Source: Lycocorax pyrrhopterus obiensis | Lineage: Eukaryota; Chordata; Aves; Passeriformes; Paradisaeidae | DNA length: 64,000 nucleotides | Reading direction: 5' to 3' | Assembly: GCA_014706295.1 (NCBI GenBank) | Contig: JACSVZ010000011.1 | Location: 11,190,163 to 11,254,162 of the forward strand | Shown: piece by piece, positions 22,901 through 36,899 of the stretch | Position numbering within the stretch: position 1 is the first letter of the stretch | How the letters are laid out: each line of letters opens with the position of its first letter | The notes under the pieces: generated by a model | The model's input: the letters and a program-made list of their open reading frames with translations, nothing else | Databases searched by the model: none | What the model was told of the DNA's origin: nothing | Position numbers and translations under genes: made by a program

Positions 22901-25870
22901 TATATTAATAAAAGAAAGAAATATTCTTTCTGAAGAAGGAAAAAAATATGACTAACATGGTCATTTATGAGATTTTGGCAGCTACTTTGTAACTGCAAAA
23001 AGCACTGTTGAATTGTTAAGCTATAAATTAGAGTCCTACACACTTTAAGCAGTTCATGATCAGCTTTCATGTGACAAACCCTAGTTAACAAAATTAAAGG
23101 TGCTCATGGGCTCCTAAATCTCCCACCTTTACATGGGGGACTTGAAATTGGGACAGAAGTAAGAGGCAAAGTACACGAGATTTGAGGGTGGGAATAAAGG
23201 GATGTAACTTGACTTCCGGATGCACCACAGGCCCCTCAGGGCCACTATTTTTTCTGTTTGGCAAGTAAATATCAGGGTGCTCCCTGAGCTGCCCTAGGAA
23301 ATCCAGCCTTCCCCAGGGAGGGATTTGCAAAATTGCTGGTACCTGCAGGACCTGTGAGGAACCACAGTTTGGCACAGAGGCTACAAAACCAGGCCTCAGG
23401 CGGCCAATTCACCGCCCCACTGGTATCAAAGAGCATCTGCTCCCAGTGTTACTTATTATTAATAAATAATGCTAATGTCTGGCAGAATTACACCCTTGGT
23501 GTGAGGTGTGGTTTGTGAGGTTTTTTCCTCCCCTCTCAAAAATGCCCAAGTTCACCCACTACTAAGATATTCTTTATGTCCTGTGCTGGGTGGTTTGTGT
23601 GGTCCATACTGCTGCTTTCTGAAAAATTCACCACAGAATTCAAAATACAGTATCTCACACAGAAAATTTGAAATTATCTTGTTTTGAAGCTTTCTTTAAA
23701 ACTAAATCTTCAGCTAAAACCAGTCTCTTTACATTGGTCCTCTAAAATGTATAATTTGACCTAAATTAGACTTTTTTAATTTCCTCAACTTTATCATTAA
23801 GAATAACCAGCAAACTGAAACTAAAATCCCATTATTTGTTTAGTACCCAGTAATCTCTGGGACTTCAAGCTTGAAGTTTAAAAAGCAGTCTTTGACAGAT
23901 GCTTTCACCATTGGAGTCATCTAGATGCTGGATTTGGTGGGGAGGTTTTATCTTCTATATGGGTATAAACATGCTCGATTTTAGTATTTTAAAACATTAA
24001 ATAACTAAAAGCAAACAGAAATAAGTGCTCTTGTTAGGAATGGTTATAAATTTGCTCAAATGTATTAGTTATTAAAAAGATGGTAAATGATATTATATTA
24101 AGCAAGAAGCTAAAATTCACCTTCTGTAACTTTTCTGAGGTTTCAGTAAGAGCTAACAGCAAAATTTAGATGCCAAAATCATGCAGTTCTGAAGGATAAG
24201 GAATAATAAGGAATAATGTAAGGTTTTGTTTTAATAATATATCCTACTTGGGTCAGTCCAAACTGTAAGAGTTCAAGAATGAATAGTACAGAAACAAAAA
24301 ATTAATTTTTCAGTGTAAGGTACATCAAAAAGAAAACATCCGGTCACTTATCTCATGAAACCCTTACATTTTGTGCCTGCCAATTGAACTGATTACTACT
24401 CCTTTAGAAACCACTGTTCAGTGACAAAACTTCCCTACATAGTCAGTCTTTGCAGCAAACTTCTGAAACTGTTATCTCTGGAGAGCTCCCATTCCCAGTT
24501 CCAAAATTCTATTAAAAAGGCAGCTAAAAACATTAAATACTTTCCAATGTCTACTTTTCTATTAATCCACAGCTACAGCTGTCACAGGGATTTTATGAGT
24601 TAGGCAGTGAGATGGGAGTGGACCATGAAAAACTACATTATGATGTAGTCCACAGCTTGAAGGCATGTGAAGTCTAAATTTAAGAAGAGAACAAACACTG
24701 GCTTTGAGTTTGAATATTCAACACCATTTCTCCTTTTAATTTGAATTAATTTGCTGATCCATGCTTCATATACTTTCCTTTCAAGGCTGACTTAATTTAG
24801 TAAAGGATACATCAACTGCTCAAAGAGGAAACATTTCCAGCACCAGCTCGACCTTCAGTCACCTCTTCCCAGGTCATCAGGCTGGAAGCTAATGACTAAA
24901 CCCATCAATTCCAAGTTTCCTGACTTGGTAGGCAGAGGGTTTCTCTTGCAGGTTTTTCCTGAAATGTATTTCAGGAGAAAAATTATAGAACAAGGCCAAC
25001 AGCAGAGATTTGGTGTTTCTCCAAACAAATTTTCCTTTTCTTTATGTGAATAAACTTAAGTAAAATTTGAAATATTATCTTGAGACTTTCAAATAAATAA
25101 TTAACTTATTAATGCCACTCATTTCAAAGTGAAGAAGTGGTTCAAGTCTTTAAAGGAGACAATAAGCAATAGCAACTAGGAAGGAATTTGCAAATACAAT
25201 TCCATGAAGATTATGAACTACAAAATACACCCAAATAAAATGGATTGCACAGCTGTAAGCAATAATTTAAAAGACCATACCAAAGGTAAACAAGAGGCAT
25301 TGAGTTATTCGAAGGAATATATGAACAGGTTATAAATTCTTGTTAAAATTATGCTGCTGTTATTATGAAAATGGTGCATCATGACCTTGTGATGCAGGAA
25401 AAACTGTGCCATTAAGCGAGAAGAACAAAGCTTTACTGTAGGGAGAAATCAAGTTTTCTGAAGGATCAGCCAAGGTTGAAGTGGTACAACTGCAGGAGAG
25501 CTAAGAGATGAAATCCAGAACTGGATTATTAGCATCTTTTTCCTCACTCTTCAAGTCTCTCCTTGCCCAGAAAATGAAGAATTTTGCTCCCAAATCATGA
25601 TCATATGTGCTTTCAGAAGCAGCCTCCTCCTCACAGTGATCCCAGAAATGAAGGAACTAGTGACTACATACAACTGTTTCTTATCTATGAGGTTTTATAT
25701 GCCCAGTGTCAAAGGCAAGATTTTAAGATTTAGAAAGTGGAATCAAGGTTAAGTCTGGGATTTTGAGACCTAAAGAACTTAAGCTTTAAAGTTCTGTTGA
25801 AGCAAATTGATTCAGTTTAATTCAATTTAATGATAATGTTAAAAGGATCCCTTTTAAATGTTTTTCATAT

Positions 25871-25891
25871 ACAAAACAAATTTTGTTTTGT
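25871..25891. repeat. Perfect 21-bp palindrome
   Basis: Arms ACAAAACAAA and TTTGTTTTGT are separated by a single T. Because the arms are made of A-rich and T-rich simple sequence, it is probably fortuitous. Confidence 0.8.
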
Positions 25892-27198
25892 TATCTGAAA
25901 CCTGTTTTGTCTCCTTTAAGCCCTCTGACCAGAAGGCACCATTTCAATATCAGTCTTTCAGATATTCCTTATTTTTGCACCACACCTTGATCTGGTAACT
26001 TGACTTTGCAGCCTTCAACCATGATTTCACGTTTATCTGTATGGTTTGTTCTTCCCTCTTAAAACCACTTAACAAAAATGTGGAAATCACCAGAAGAAAA
26101 CTGATTATTCAAAAGTCTATACCAGCTGCACCCACCTCGGCTTCATGTCACACTCAATCTCTTACGGTGCCCAAAGGACTGGACCAAAACTGTACTGATT
26201 TACATTCACTTTGCCTTAACATAATCAACAAAAAGAGGTTTAAATGCTATGAAAAACCAAGCCTGGTTCTTTTTAAAATTCTATTTTCAGCCAAAAAGAC
26301 AGCCACTGGGAAAAATTCAGTCACTGATGAAGTTCTGCAGTCTCATTTTATTCACTGCCTTCAAAAGTTTTAATAAAGTTGTAGTTATCACAAACATTTG
26401 CCCCCACAGAGACTTTTCTGCTTTGAAAATCACCAAAGTGCTCCCAGGCTGACTCTTATCCTGGTATTTCATATAAACATACAAAGTGCAATCTGTGACA
26501 CAGAACCAAGGGTCATTCAGAGGTCTTGTGCCATATTGAACTAATTACAAAAAAACTGGCAAGAAAGTAACACATGAAAGTTTTATATATTTCAGAGATA
26601 CCTTCTGCAGAACACTCAGAAAGAGTCCAAATGAACAACAACAAAAAAAAGACTACACAAGTCTATAAAAAAAAAGTCACCTTTTCAATTTTTCAAGTTT
26701 TCATAATGATTAATTTTTCACCACTATGAACACAAACTTTTGGGTAGCTTCTGGTCTAAGCAGCACCACCTCCTTAGCATGAGCAGATTGCTATTCCCAC
26801 TGCACCACCAATGACAATTTTTCTAATGTTCCAGGCACACTTAACTGGACATAATTCGCACTGACCTCACCTCAGCAAAGGCAGAAAGAAAAAGCATCAT
26901 CCTTTCTCATTTCCAAGTGAGGCCTCTACAGACAGTTGGTTGCTGCTGGATATTCAGTTTGTCACTGGAGAAGAACTGAGTATTCAGGTAATAGCCACGG
27001 ACACATGATTTTTCTAGGCAATTGCAAGCACATTCCTTTAATGGTTTCCAACCTTCTGATTTGCAAACATCAATGTATTTTTTAGCGGAAATCCCAATCC
27101 CAGAAAAATTATGGTTTGATTTTTAAATTTTAGTTATTCTTTGTGAGTGCCCTAGTGGTGACCCATACAGACTGAAAAGCAACAATTAGATGTTTGAC

Positions 27199-27215
27199 AT
27201 ATGTATGTATGTATA
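27199..27215. repeat. Short (ATGT)n microsatellite
   Basis: About four ATGT units. A minor simple repeat. Confidence 0.8.
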
Positions 27216-30200
27216 CCTGTGTGTACAATCTTGTGAGAAAATATTTTCTGATACTAGAAGCTTCAAATGGAAACAAACCAAGCCTGTCTCAAAAACAGAA
27301 GAAGGAGTAATTAGTAGGGCCTAAACATCAGCATTTAATTACTAAGAATAAAAATATCCCTGTTTCTCAGTGAAAAATAAATTAATATCTCATCCTGGTT
27401 TAGTTATAAAGAAGTTAAAAAAAATTCAAAAGTTAAAGCACTAGTTAGCTGGGAATATAGGGCTCTTAAAATAGGTTTGAACTTTTAAACACAGATATTC
27501 ACGAAACTCTAAATTCCCTACCAGCTTTGCAGTTGTACAGGATGAAACCAGAAAGTGAACATTGTATGACAGGAGGAAAAATAAGGTATTTTATATGGGA
27601 CAGATGTTAAGATGTTGCTTTTCTGGCAGTCTTTCCTCCTGTGATCATGTTTGCTTTTATACCGAGCGCCAGGCAAGCCAGCCTTTCTGAATATTGCCAA
27701 AAGCCCCTCCTTAGTCCTTCTGCTACATCTGCCATCCAGAACAGTCAGCACCTCGGCAACTCTCCACCCGAGTCATAAAAATTCACATATTTCACATTTT
27801 CAATCCCACCAGAATGTACAAGTTACACACAGATGGTTAGAGGAACCCAACAAATGAGACACCCAGGTCAATAAACCAGAAAGCAAACAAACCCCCAGAG
27901 AGAAATGTCTCTTTTCACCACTTTCACAGCGATTTCCCTATCCTTGAATCTGTGTTTTAATGGATGTGATTATGTACACAATGTGAAGCCATGCATCCAT
28001 AAGAGAACAGTAGTAGAAGGACAATACTGGGCTCACTGATAGAGATGAAGAAAGGCAACAGTCTTGTGGTTGCCCATTTATCTCCTGATGTTTTACACCT
28101 TTGTACTGAGTTACAACACTCTTGACACACAGGTAGAGAGGGTATTGAACTCAGGGTGAAATGATTACAGCAGGAACTCACTGCTGATCACAGCAGTGAC
28201 AACCTGTACCTTCCCTTCCCAGTCTTCTATATTTAGACCCAGATCTGTGCTTGGATACAGAGCGTGAACAGGATTTATGTACCACTGAAATATAGATGTG
28301 ATTTGCAGAAAGATCAGTGATGCCACAGGAATACTAATTTCTCTGACAAATAACACCAGCAGGGGCAATCCAGAATGGATGACTGTACATATGTTAAGAC
28401 CAAATTCAAACATTTGATGACCGAGCAATGTTTTGGCATGACATGACCAAAAGCAGTGGATGACAAAGGGAGGGAGATCACCTTAGTGCTCCACAAAGGC
28501 TGAAAGGCTACACATTCTTTTTGGCTACTTGTTCAAACTACACTTTGCGCATTTTTGCTAATAATAAAGCAGTGCCTGTGCAAGCTTTAGTCCTTACAGT
28601 TTCATGACAATGCTAACTATGTAAGATGCTGTAACAATCCAAATGAACCCTATAAAGCTTATTCATGGCCACTTTGTTACTAGCTGTGAAGGGGTTTGGT
28701 TTACTCCATGGAGACCACTCAATATAATGTTTGCATTGCTCTAAAAGGGCACATCAACCAGTACAAATTTATGAAACCAGTGAAAATCCTCCTAACACAG
28801 AAAACTGAAGCAGTTGGTTGTTTTCTCAAGACATGCAACTCACCACCCAATTTTACTTTTTCTAGCTGTCTTATCTTGAAAAACAGGTGGGGCAGTCAGA
28901 GAAAAAGAAAGCCATAATCCTGTGTGGGAATGCACAGGTACAACTAGACTGAAGGAAACATTCAGATTTGTAGCATTAGTGGAAAGTAGTTTCATTTTAC
29001 CTGTTCCTTTCAACTAAACTGCCCATACAGAACCCAAACTTCAGACAAGATAAAGACCCAAGCAGTAAGGGTTTAATGGTAGCTCAGGTACAAAGGAATG
29101 ATTTTCAAATATTCATTCTAAAGTCACAATGGGGAAATCACATTTATTTTCCCAATGATCTCATAAAAATCAGGAGTTTCTCATTTGAGCAGCCAGTGCC
29201 CATCCTTAAGATTTATTTGCTCATAAAAATACTAAGGGCTTCATATAACTACCAGTTGCAAGCAAACTGGTGCAGTTAACTTTTCAAATGTGTTTGAGAC
29301 ATGGCCTGAATGATATCACAGTCAACTCTTACATTTCCATTTTCATTTCACTTTGATACAGAGTAAAAGACATGAGCATACAAATACAGAATGGTACTAT
29401 TAAATTCATAAAATATTTCACTTGCTTTTGGCTGAGTAACATCATGTGCAAAGCAATAAAAATTGAATTAACGCAAATTTGAAATGCTCTTTGTTTTTCT
29501 GTTGTTTTAATTTCCATTTTTCATGTTTTTTCCAGAGGCTGGTTTTAGCCTATTACACACAATACCTGTCTGTTTCTTGTCCTGTCAATCATCTGGCCAT
29601 ATATTTTACTGTTCATTGATGCTTGTAGATCTTAAGGTTTTGTAATCTGCAGCAAGCAATATGAAATATATTTGTTGATCTTAAAAAAATAAGTCTTTCA
29701 TCGACATGTGCACTAGTTTAATCAGAGATAGAAGTATTAAAATTTCTGCTAGCTTTGTGCAGCAGGGTTTAGCATGGGACTTTTTCAGACACTAATGGGA
29801 AGCTGGTGGCAAACCCTGCAACCATTACCCACAGCAGATCAAGATTTTTAAACACATCACTTCTTTTTCAGTCATTAGTGTCTTCTTAAAACAACATCAT
29901 GCTTTGTTTCCTTGATCAAAGCCACAGACTTAGGAGTGTGAAAATAAATTTCACTTTGGTGTGTTCCTTTCAAAACACGTCAGTCTCATAAGCAGGCTAA
30001 TCTTTGGTGATGTATTATGATGGATTGTGCTTATCCATGCAAATTGTCTAGATAGACAGTTTGTCACTCATTAAAAGGGATTATTCTCCCCCGCACACAC
30101 CAGCACCACATGTGCTCGCACAGGGTGAGAGAGAGATGGGCCTAAATGTTCACATATGAGCCTTGAGGAAAGGCTGCTTTCCCTGGTTCAATCTCGGGGC

Positions 30201-32929
30201 TTGGAGCAGTGGTTTGGTGAGGCTTTGGAGACACCTACCATTTCACAGGCATCTTACACTGGGATTGTTCCAACACCTGCACAGCTACACAGACATGCTG
30301 AACTACTCTGGAATGACAAATTGCCTCTCTAAGGACCATCTTTGAAACTCATCACATCTGTATGACCATCTCATCCACTTCTGTGGCTGTATTTATAGCA
30401 CCTTTACACACAGATTATTATTCGTTTACTAAAGCACTTCCTCCCACATTTACAGCATGAATATCTTATTTCTTGACTTCAGCAGGAGCTTGGTTTGAGT
30501 AAAGACATGGTATTGTCCTATAACTGCTTCAAGAGCTCAGGTGCTTCCCTTCAACCATAGTACAGCTCTGACTTAGTTAAAAAAAAATAATAAACTACCC
30601 CTATGTTTGCATAGTTTAAAAATTCTTGATTTCCTGTTTGTGTCGTCTATTCTATGTCACACAAGAGAAAGACTACATTATGTAAATTAGGGCATAGCTT
30701 GATATTCCAGAAAAAAGTAGAATCCTTCATCTAGGGAAGGAAGAACCTATCAGTGAAATTACTAAACACAGCTGATCTCCTGTTAAATCCCTCCGTGGTC
30801 ATATTAGAACAAATACTCAATTAATTATATTCTTGTGTGCTGGGATCCAAAATACTTTATTTATCGCCTTAAACTGCATCTACAGCAAGACATCTAATGA
30901 GCAGTAGCTTTTCCCAGTAATACAGATAATCTCTTTGCAGAGAATTAGTTCTTGGAAAGTAGAAATGCACCTTTTTGCAAATTCCATTTTATACTTTCAA
31001 CTCCCAGGAGAATGGGGAGTGGATCATAAGGAAGGAAGGGAAGAGGGAAAGCTAGATTAAGGATGTTACAGTAATATTCTTTTGTTCAACATCTGCATGC
31101 TAGAGAGATTACACAATCTTCAGCAGATCAGCAAAAGAAGATTTGAAGCGACTACGGTTAAACCTTCTGAGCAACTGAAACACTCTGCCACCTTCTTTAC
31201 CCTCCACCCCAACCTTTCCGGGTCCATAGCTAGGAAATATTCCACATCCCACCAGGCTGCTGGGATATTCTTTCTGTCTTTTAAAACCCACTGAATACCA
31301 TGCACCTGTGACCTTGGAGTAAACACGGCGTTAGCAGCACACGCTCTCAAAAAGATCCAACATCTGCAGGCAATAGACAAGGGCCCCTCTTCTCCCTCCA
31401 ACACGATCAAGCAAAATTCTAGGATGAATTATAAAATTCCACAAAGCTTAGCTAGCATCTCTTTTTTGCGTCATAAAACCAGAACACTTAACAGAGAAAC
31501 ACAAATTTCCATGATTCTCCTCTTCAACACAGTCCACCCAGAAAATGAAAAATGGTGGAGCTTATGAAATCACTGGAGGAGCCCCAAAGCTTCTGTTTTC
31601 CCTTCCGTGTAGGGAACATGGAGACAACAAATGTTTTATAGCACCTAAAATAAGAGAGGTACAGCTGACACAGCACAAGCACTGTGGAATAACACTGATC
31701 AGTAAATATTTCTCATGTCAAACCCAATTTTCTATCACATTGATGATGAATCAGATCAGCTGCTGCTGAAACATAAGGACCACTACAGCTCCCGTTCACC
31801 CAACACTGCAGACCGGAGGCCTTGGTTCACACACCAACAGGCACGTGAATTAATTTGGGACATCTCGCCATCATATGTGGTATTAATTTCCTTCTTTGTT
31901 CCATATTCTGGTCTGGGTGCTACACAGCAACACAAGAAGCTCACAACTCTTAATCCTCTAGTGACTATAAATCCAGCAAGGAGATGTCAAAGGTGGCTGG
32001 GCTCAGGCTGGTGCAATTCCCTCTATTTCCTGGAATCTCCTCCGAAGCCCAGCCAGGCTGCATCCATCCCTACATAGATCAACCCATCCCACAGAGAAAC
32101 ACCCAAACATTTCAACAGGAGGATACTTCTACCCATATTATGCAAACAGAGCATAGATTTTTAAAATACTGGGTAATTGCTGGGATACAAAAGTACAGCA
32201 CAAGTGCTGTTGCTGACTACATGGTTCATAAGGCACTGCTCAGCCTGTGCAAGCTGAGCTACAGGAACACATAGAGACAAATAAAATTCTATTTCAATGT
32301 TCAAAAAAACCACTGTATGATCAGGGTTAACCTCTGTTTGCTTTCACAGGTGTGGACAGCCCCTGACAAAACCACTTGTGGTAGAGCTGGGTACACAAAG
32401 GACTTGAGCTTGCACAGGGCTCACCTGTGTGCAAAGGCCATGAGGACTGCAGTGAAGGAAAGAGGATTGGGGTTTTTTAGGGGCAACATGGAAGCTTCAG
32501 GGATGAGCTGGCATAACTCCAGACAACAGGTAATACTGTAAGTAATACTGTGCAGGCTGCTCTGGACCTCCAGGAATCATTCTCCCCCCTTCACAGTCAG
32601 GGTGTTGCAGCCCCGGCAGCAGGGTTGAACATTCTGTGCAGAAATCTCAGTGGTTTCAGCTACAGTGGGATGAAGCCCCATTTATTATCACTGCAGCAGA
32701 TCAAGCTGTAACACACCAACAGTAACGACCTCACTTTCCATAAAGTGGACAAAGCCTTGAGCCTCCTAAAATGCACCCCAGGCATGCCCTAAAGAGAGAC
32801 AAGATTGATTTTACTACTTGCCTCAGAATCTATGGATGATATTCTTAGAGCATATTAATAAAATATAGTTCTACCGAGAACAAATTCCCAAAGACCAACC
32901 TTGCAAATAGCTCTTTTGCAAAAATTTTT

Positions 32930-33200
32930 TGTGACTTTAATATTTACCACCTAGCATTTCACACCCGATAAGAAAAAAGTGCTACTTTGACCTGATGCAT
33001 AGTAATGTGGTGTAAAGCAATGAGAGCCAATTTACTGGGCATCACCGAGACATAATGCGGAGGAACACTGTGTCGATTTGCAGAGTGAATCAAAATGCTG
33101 AAGCTTTCTCTTCTGTGATATCTGCAAATCGCCGAATAATGTGGTTCACTGACCAAGTGAATTATTTTCAAGGAGTTTGGCACATCTTTAATTACAAGAT
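32930..33200. promoter_or_regulatory. Candidate conserved element with a perfect 11-bp inverted repeat
   Basis: This block keeps at least five CpGs in otherwise CpG-poor DNA. CGATTTGCAGA (33074-33084) and its exact reverse complement TCTGCAAATCG (33121-33131) flank a 36-nt spacer. Each arm contains an octamer-like TGCAAAT core of the kind bound by POU factors. The pair could be a divergent binding platform or a hairpin stem in a transcript. Small plus and minus frames over this block (74-76 codons) are not supported as genes. Confidence 0.4.
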
Positions 33201-33937
33201 ATGTAAAGATGAAATGGAAACACGCTGTGCATATTTCTTCATGGCTGCTGAACTTTTCTTATGGAAAAGCACCTGTTTTTATTAAACTGTCTCTAGAAGG
33301 CATAAAATGTACGAGGTATAGGTTGACAATGTATTTCTCAACGTGTGTAAGTTACCAGCTGGGCAACCTCACAAGGTATGGATCAACCACGTATAGATAT
33401 TGTACCTACACACACAAAGCCACACGTACATAATTATACAAATACATAGAAAACAGATTTCCTTCTACCACAAATGTCTTTAAATTTAGGCAGTATACCA
33501 ACAGCATTATAATGTTTCTCTTGCAACCGAGGAAGACTCAAAAAATAAAAAATTCACATCAGGCCCTCTTTACTAAACATTTATGTGCCCTTTATGCTTC
33601 AAAAAATCAGGAATTTGCATGCTGACAATGATTATGTAAATGGACTGTTTTGAGAATCAGGTCCCAGAGGATTCCTCAGCTGAAAGCAATTCTCCTTTAA
33701 AGGTTTCATCATGGTCCAAATCAGTGGTTCTTGAGACACCATTTTCAGTAATGCAATAAATAGCCTGTCAGATTCTTGCAGGTTGCTTTCCTCTCAAGCA
33801 ATGAGCCCTTCTTGCTTTGAACCAGCAGCCCCAAAAGGGTCTCTGTTTGCTGATTTTGAAGAGCTGTGGCACATGACATAGTTAAACCTCCACTCTGGGT
33901 AAAAGGTTGCAGTCTTGACTCAACTGACCAAAATTCA
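33201..33937. other. Noncoding, nothing recognised
   Basis: No gene is recognised. A reverse-strand octamer ATTTGCAT lies at 33613-33620. A 74-codon plus frame (33209-33433) has no recognisable product. Confidence 0.6.
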
Positions 33938-34024
33938 TAGGTAACCCTGCTCAGAGCAGGATGTGAGTCTAGATGACTTCCTGAGGCCCCTTTTAACTTG
34001 AATTATTCCATGATCCTACAATCC
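33938..34024 (+). mobile_element. CR1 retrotransposon fragment (3' end, old)
   Basis: The stretch reads as a decayed CR1 3' end. TAGGTAACCCTGCTCAGAGC corresponds to the 'ggtgaccctgctt' portion, GTCTAGATGACTTCCTGAGG to the 'tagatgatctctaagg' portion, and AACTTGAATTATTCCATGAT to the terminal part. Only about 87 bp is left and it is noncoding. Confidence 0.8.
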
Positions 34025-36899
34025 TCAAATAGCTGAGCCCTCTAGGCTGGGGCAAGCACACTGCAGAAACACACATCCAGTAATATTCTGTCCTCACCCT
34101 TGAGCTGCTGGACTATCGCAAACATTTAAGGGCTGCAAGGCTTTATCTGAAGTGAAGATTCCAAGCATGCATGACATCAGAAGTATTGAAGTGTGCCTTA
34201 AATTTTGCAATAAGTATTTTGAAGGAAGAGTGCTTTCTCAGCACCTGTGCTGTTAGAGGTGCTCTGCTTGGAAATGTCAAAAACCCACCATCAAGGTTTT
34301 TATCCTAACCTAAATGCTTATAGCAGAAATAGATAGAGATTCAAGGAACTTCTGCAACATGCTCAAATGTGCATTCCAAAAAACTAGTTTTATAGAAAAA
34401 AAAAAAGCTGATGTGGTTTGGGTTTTTTTGGTTGTATACACCTGCAATCCCTGTTCATGGGAATGCACAATTTAAGGGGTATGTTTCGATAATTAAAAGC
34501 ATTTTCCTGCCCTTCCCCTCACACAAAAATAGGCATATAAGTAACTTTTTTTAAAAAACCCTGAAAAAATCCAAACAAGCAAACCACTATTCCCCACTAC
34601 TGAAACATCAAACTCCAGTTTTAAAGTGGAATAGAAAGCACAAACAAACAAACCAAGGTCATTCATCTGTTCTGCTTCTGCAACTGTTTTCTCTCCCTCC
34701 CCAAATGCTCAGTGCCACAGATGAGAACACACAGACCCCAACCAGGAGCCTTAACACACAAGTTCTCACATGGCTTCTGTGGCACAGCCTGGAGAACGTG
34801 CACATCCAGCTCCCGTCAGAGCTCAGAAGGGCTGGAACAAACCGGGAGGAAACAGCTCAGCACTGCCCTGTACCTCCACAGCCAGGTGTGCCTTCAATGC
34901 ACAGCTTGCTTCAAATCATCTAAAGACTTTCTATCAAGCACAAAACAAAGCCAGCATGGACAGGGACCAGCACGTTCACAGCTGCCAAGACACACAGCAG
35001 CTGGCTTTGATATCACTTGGGTGCAGTCACATGCCCATAAAGAGCTCTGCACAGTTTCATTGCACGGGTATATTCACATTCTACATTACATCGTAGTGAT
35101 TTCAAAATGCAATTACATTAATTGCAGCTTGAATATTCCTGGAGCTGGCATGTGATGATGTCATTCAGAGTGAAGGCATCATGCCTTCCAGGAACACCTC
35201 AGCAGCCAAGGATGGACACCCTGCCTGGAACACCCCTCTTGTACTGCTGAGAAAGCTTTGGGCTTGAAAACATAAGTTGACCAACACAGTGAGTGTGTTA
35301 AGCAATAGAAAATAAATCACAGGGTTTATTTCTCAGGCATATTACACCATCTCTGAGTAAAGATCCCCAGAATTAGGCATTGCAGCCAAAGACTCCAGAA
35401 GTCAGAGAGCAGCAGGACAGCATAGCAACAGCGTAGTCCAAGGGCACCTAGTTCCAGAGCAGACCTGCTTGGTGTGCAGCTCAGCCCCATCCTGGGACAC
35501 AAACCAGAGTGCACCATCTCCTTGTGTGCTTCGATTTATTTTGGAAAGAAACCAAGGTGTAGAGAGGCAGGAAACCACAACATGCTCCCAGAGGTGCTGC
35601 AGTCTGAATGGGCAGAGGCCCAAGATCGCAGGGCTTACCCCAAAGCCTGAGCTTCCCTCTGCACAGGCACAACCACATGGGCCTGGTGCTATTTCAGGGA
35701 ATCCTTTTATTCCACCAGCTGCTACTACTGAGGTCTGAAACTGAAACCCAGTGTGTGATCTCATGGATGAGTGCAAAGCTCACAGGCTCTCACATCTTAA
35801 CAGGAGAAGAAAGGCTCTGTTTAGTTGTGCCAGAATAAATGAAGTGCAAAGGTACCCGGGATGCTTCTTGAAGCTGTTTAGTGCTGGCACTCAATTTGAA
35901 TCACTCTGAAGAAAAGCTTAAGATTTCCTAGGGAAAGTACTACACCTCAATGCCTTTAAACTATTTTTGTGCTTCTGTGATCCTGGGCTGCTGTGCATTG
36001 CAAGGACATGGACAGGCTGCCTGCTTCCCTGCGTTGTTTTCTGCACACAGCAGCAAGAGCATCTTGGATGTGGGGCTTTTCAGATGCTTTCTGCTTTTTC
36101 TACAGTCCAGGCACACTCTGTGAGGGGCAGGAGCAGGGGCAGAGGGGCTTGTCCATGCTATTTTATGGCAGTTTTTCAAAAGAGTCATCTGGAAATGTCA
36201 CTCCAGCTGTGCTACTGCTGTGTTCCGACAGAGAAAAAAGGGAAGAAGAAAAAAGACAGCAGCAGTGTGGGACAGAGACCAAGTGTTCAGACAAATTTAT
36301 GCTTTATAACTTAAGGACAGTTTTTCAAAACTTGTTGCAACATCAATCTGCTGGGAAACTAAAGTATTTTGGACGAGAGTGATGGTCTATATTTTAAAAT
36401 TCAGATATGTAACAAATAACCAAGTCCCAATAGAATGCAAGCTTCTTCATTTAGAAATAAAACAATGTGTGTATATTTTTTAATTCATCTTCACAAAATC
36501 TCTGGGTTTGGGTCCCAGCAGCTACACACTGGACTCACTGAGACAGCAGGATCATTGCTTTGAAAAAAAACTATCAATAAGCACTAAAATAACAAAAAAT
36601 CAGGCCCTCGCCATGCTTTGCTCCACTCACTTCACGAATTTGCGTAGGAGATGACAAAAGCAACTGTCACACAGGAGAACAATACAGACCCCTCTGTCTC
36701 AGCCTCCAGGGTGAGCACCAGTAACAATAAAAAACACATCCTCTCCTCACAAACAAACGGTGAATGATTCCCGGACAAAATAAATTCTTTCATCAATAAC
36801 AACCCATCAGAGATGCTTCCTTCTTCCTTTCTGTAATTCATTTGTAAAATTAACAGCCCCTCATACACAGCCTCCCAGAAAAATAATTGATCCCACTGC
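34025..36899. other. Noncoding; locally GC-richer around 34.7-36.3 kb
   Basis: Several overlapping frames (147 codons at 34712-35155 plus, 124 at 35402-35776 minus, 115-129 at 35967-36382 plus) lie in a moderately GC-rich section with fewer stop codons. None has a recognisable domain, and frames on opposite strands compete. No repeat family was named. An untranslated exon of an unknown lncRNA cannot be excluded. A13 and other short A-runs occur near 34399-34410. Confidence 0.55.

Larger units (their letters stand above)
22901..32929. other. Ten-kilobase noncoding desert
   Basis: No gene, RNA gene or interspersed repeat was recognised. Open frames reach 120 codons (31715-32077, plus) and 110 codons (26041-26373, plus) without any domain. 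Small items only: the word ATAAGGAATA is tandemly doubled at 24196-24215, a purine-only run lies near 31029-31052, and a perfect octamer ATGCAAAT lies at 30037-30044. The 31.7-32.6 kb part is slightly GC-richer, hence its longer frames. Confidence 0.65.

Noticed and set aside
27147..27160. GTGCCCTAGTGGTG as a CTCF site
   Set aside because: The spacing between the two halves of the core is two bases short.
34712..36382. Stack of 100-147 codon frames on both strands
   Set aside because: Explained by the locally higher GC content and fewer stops. Products are unrecognisable and compete between strands.
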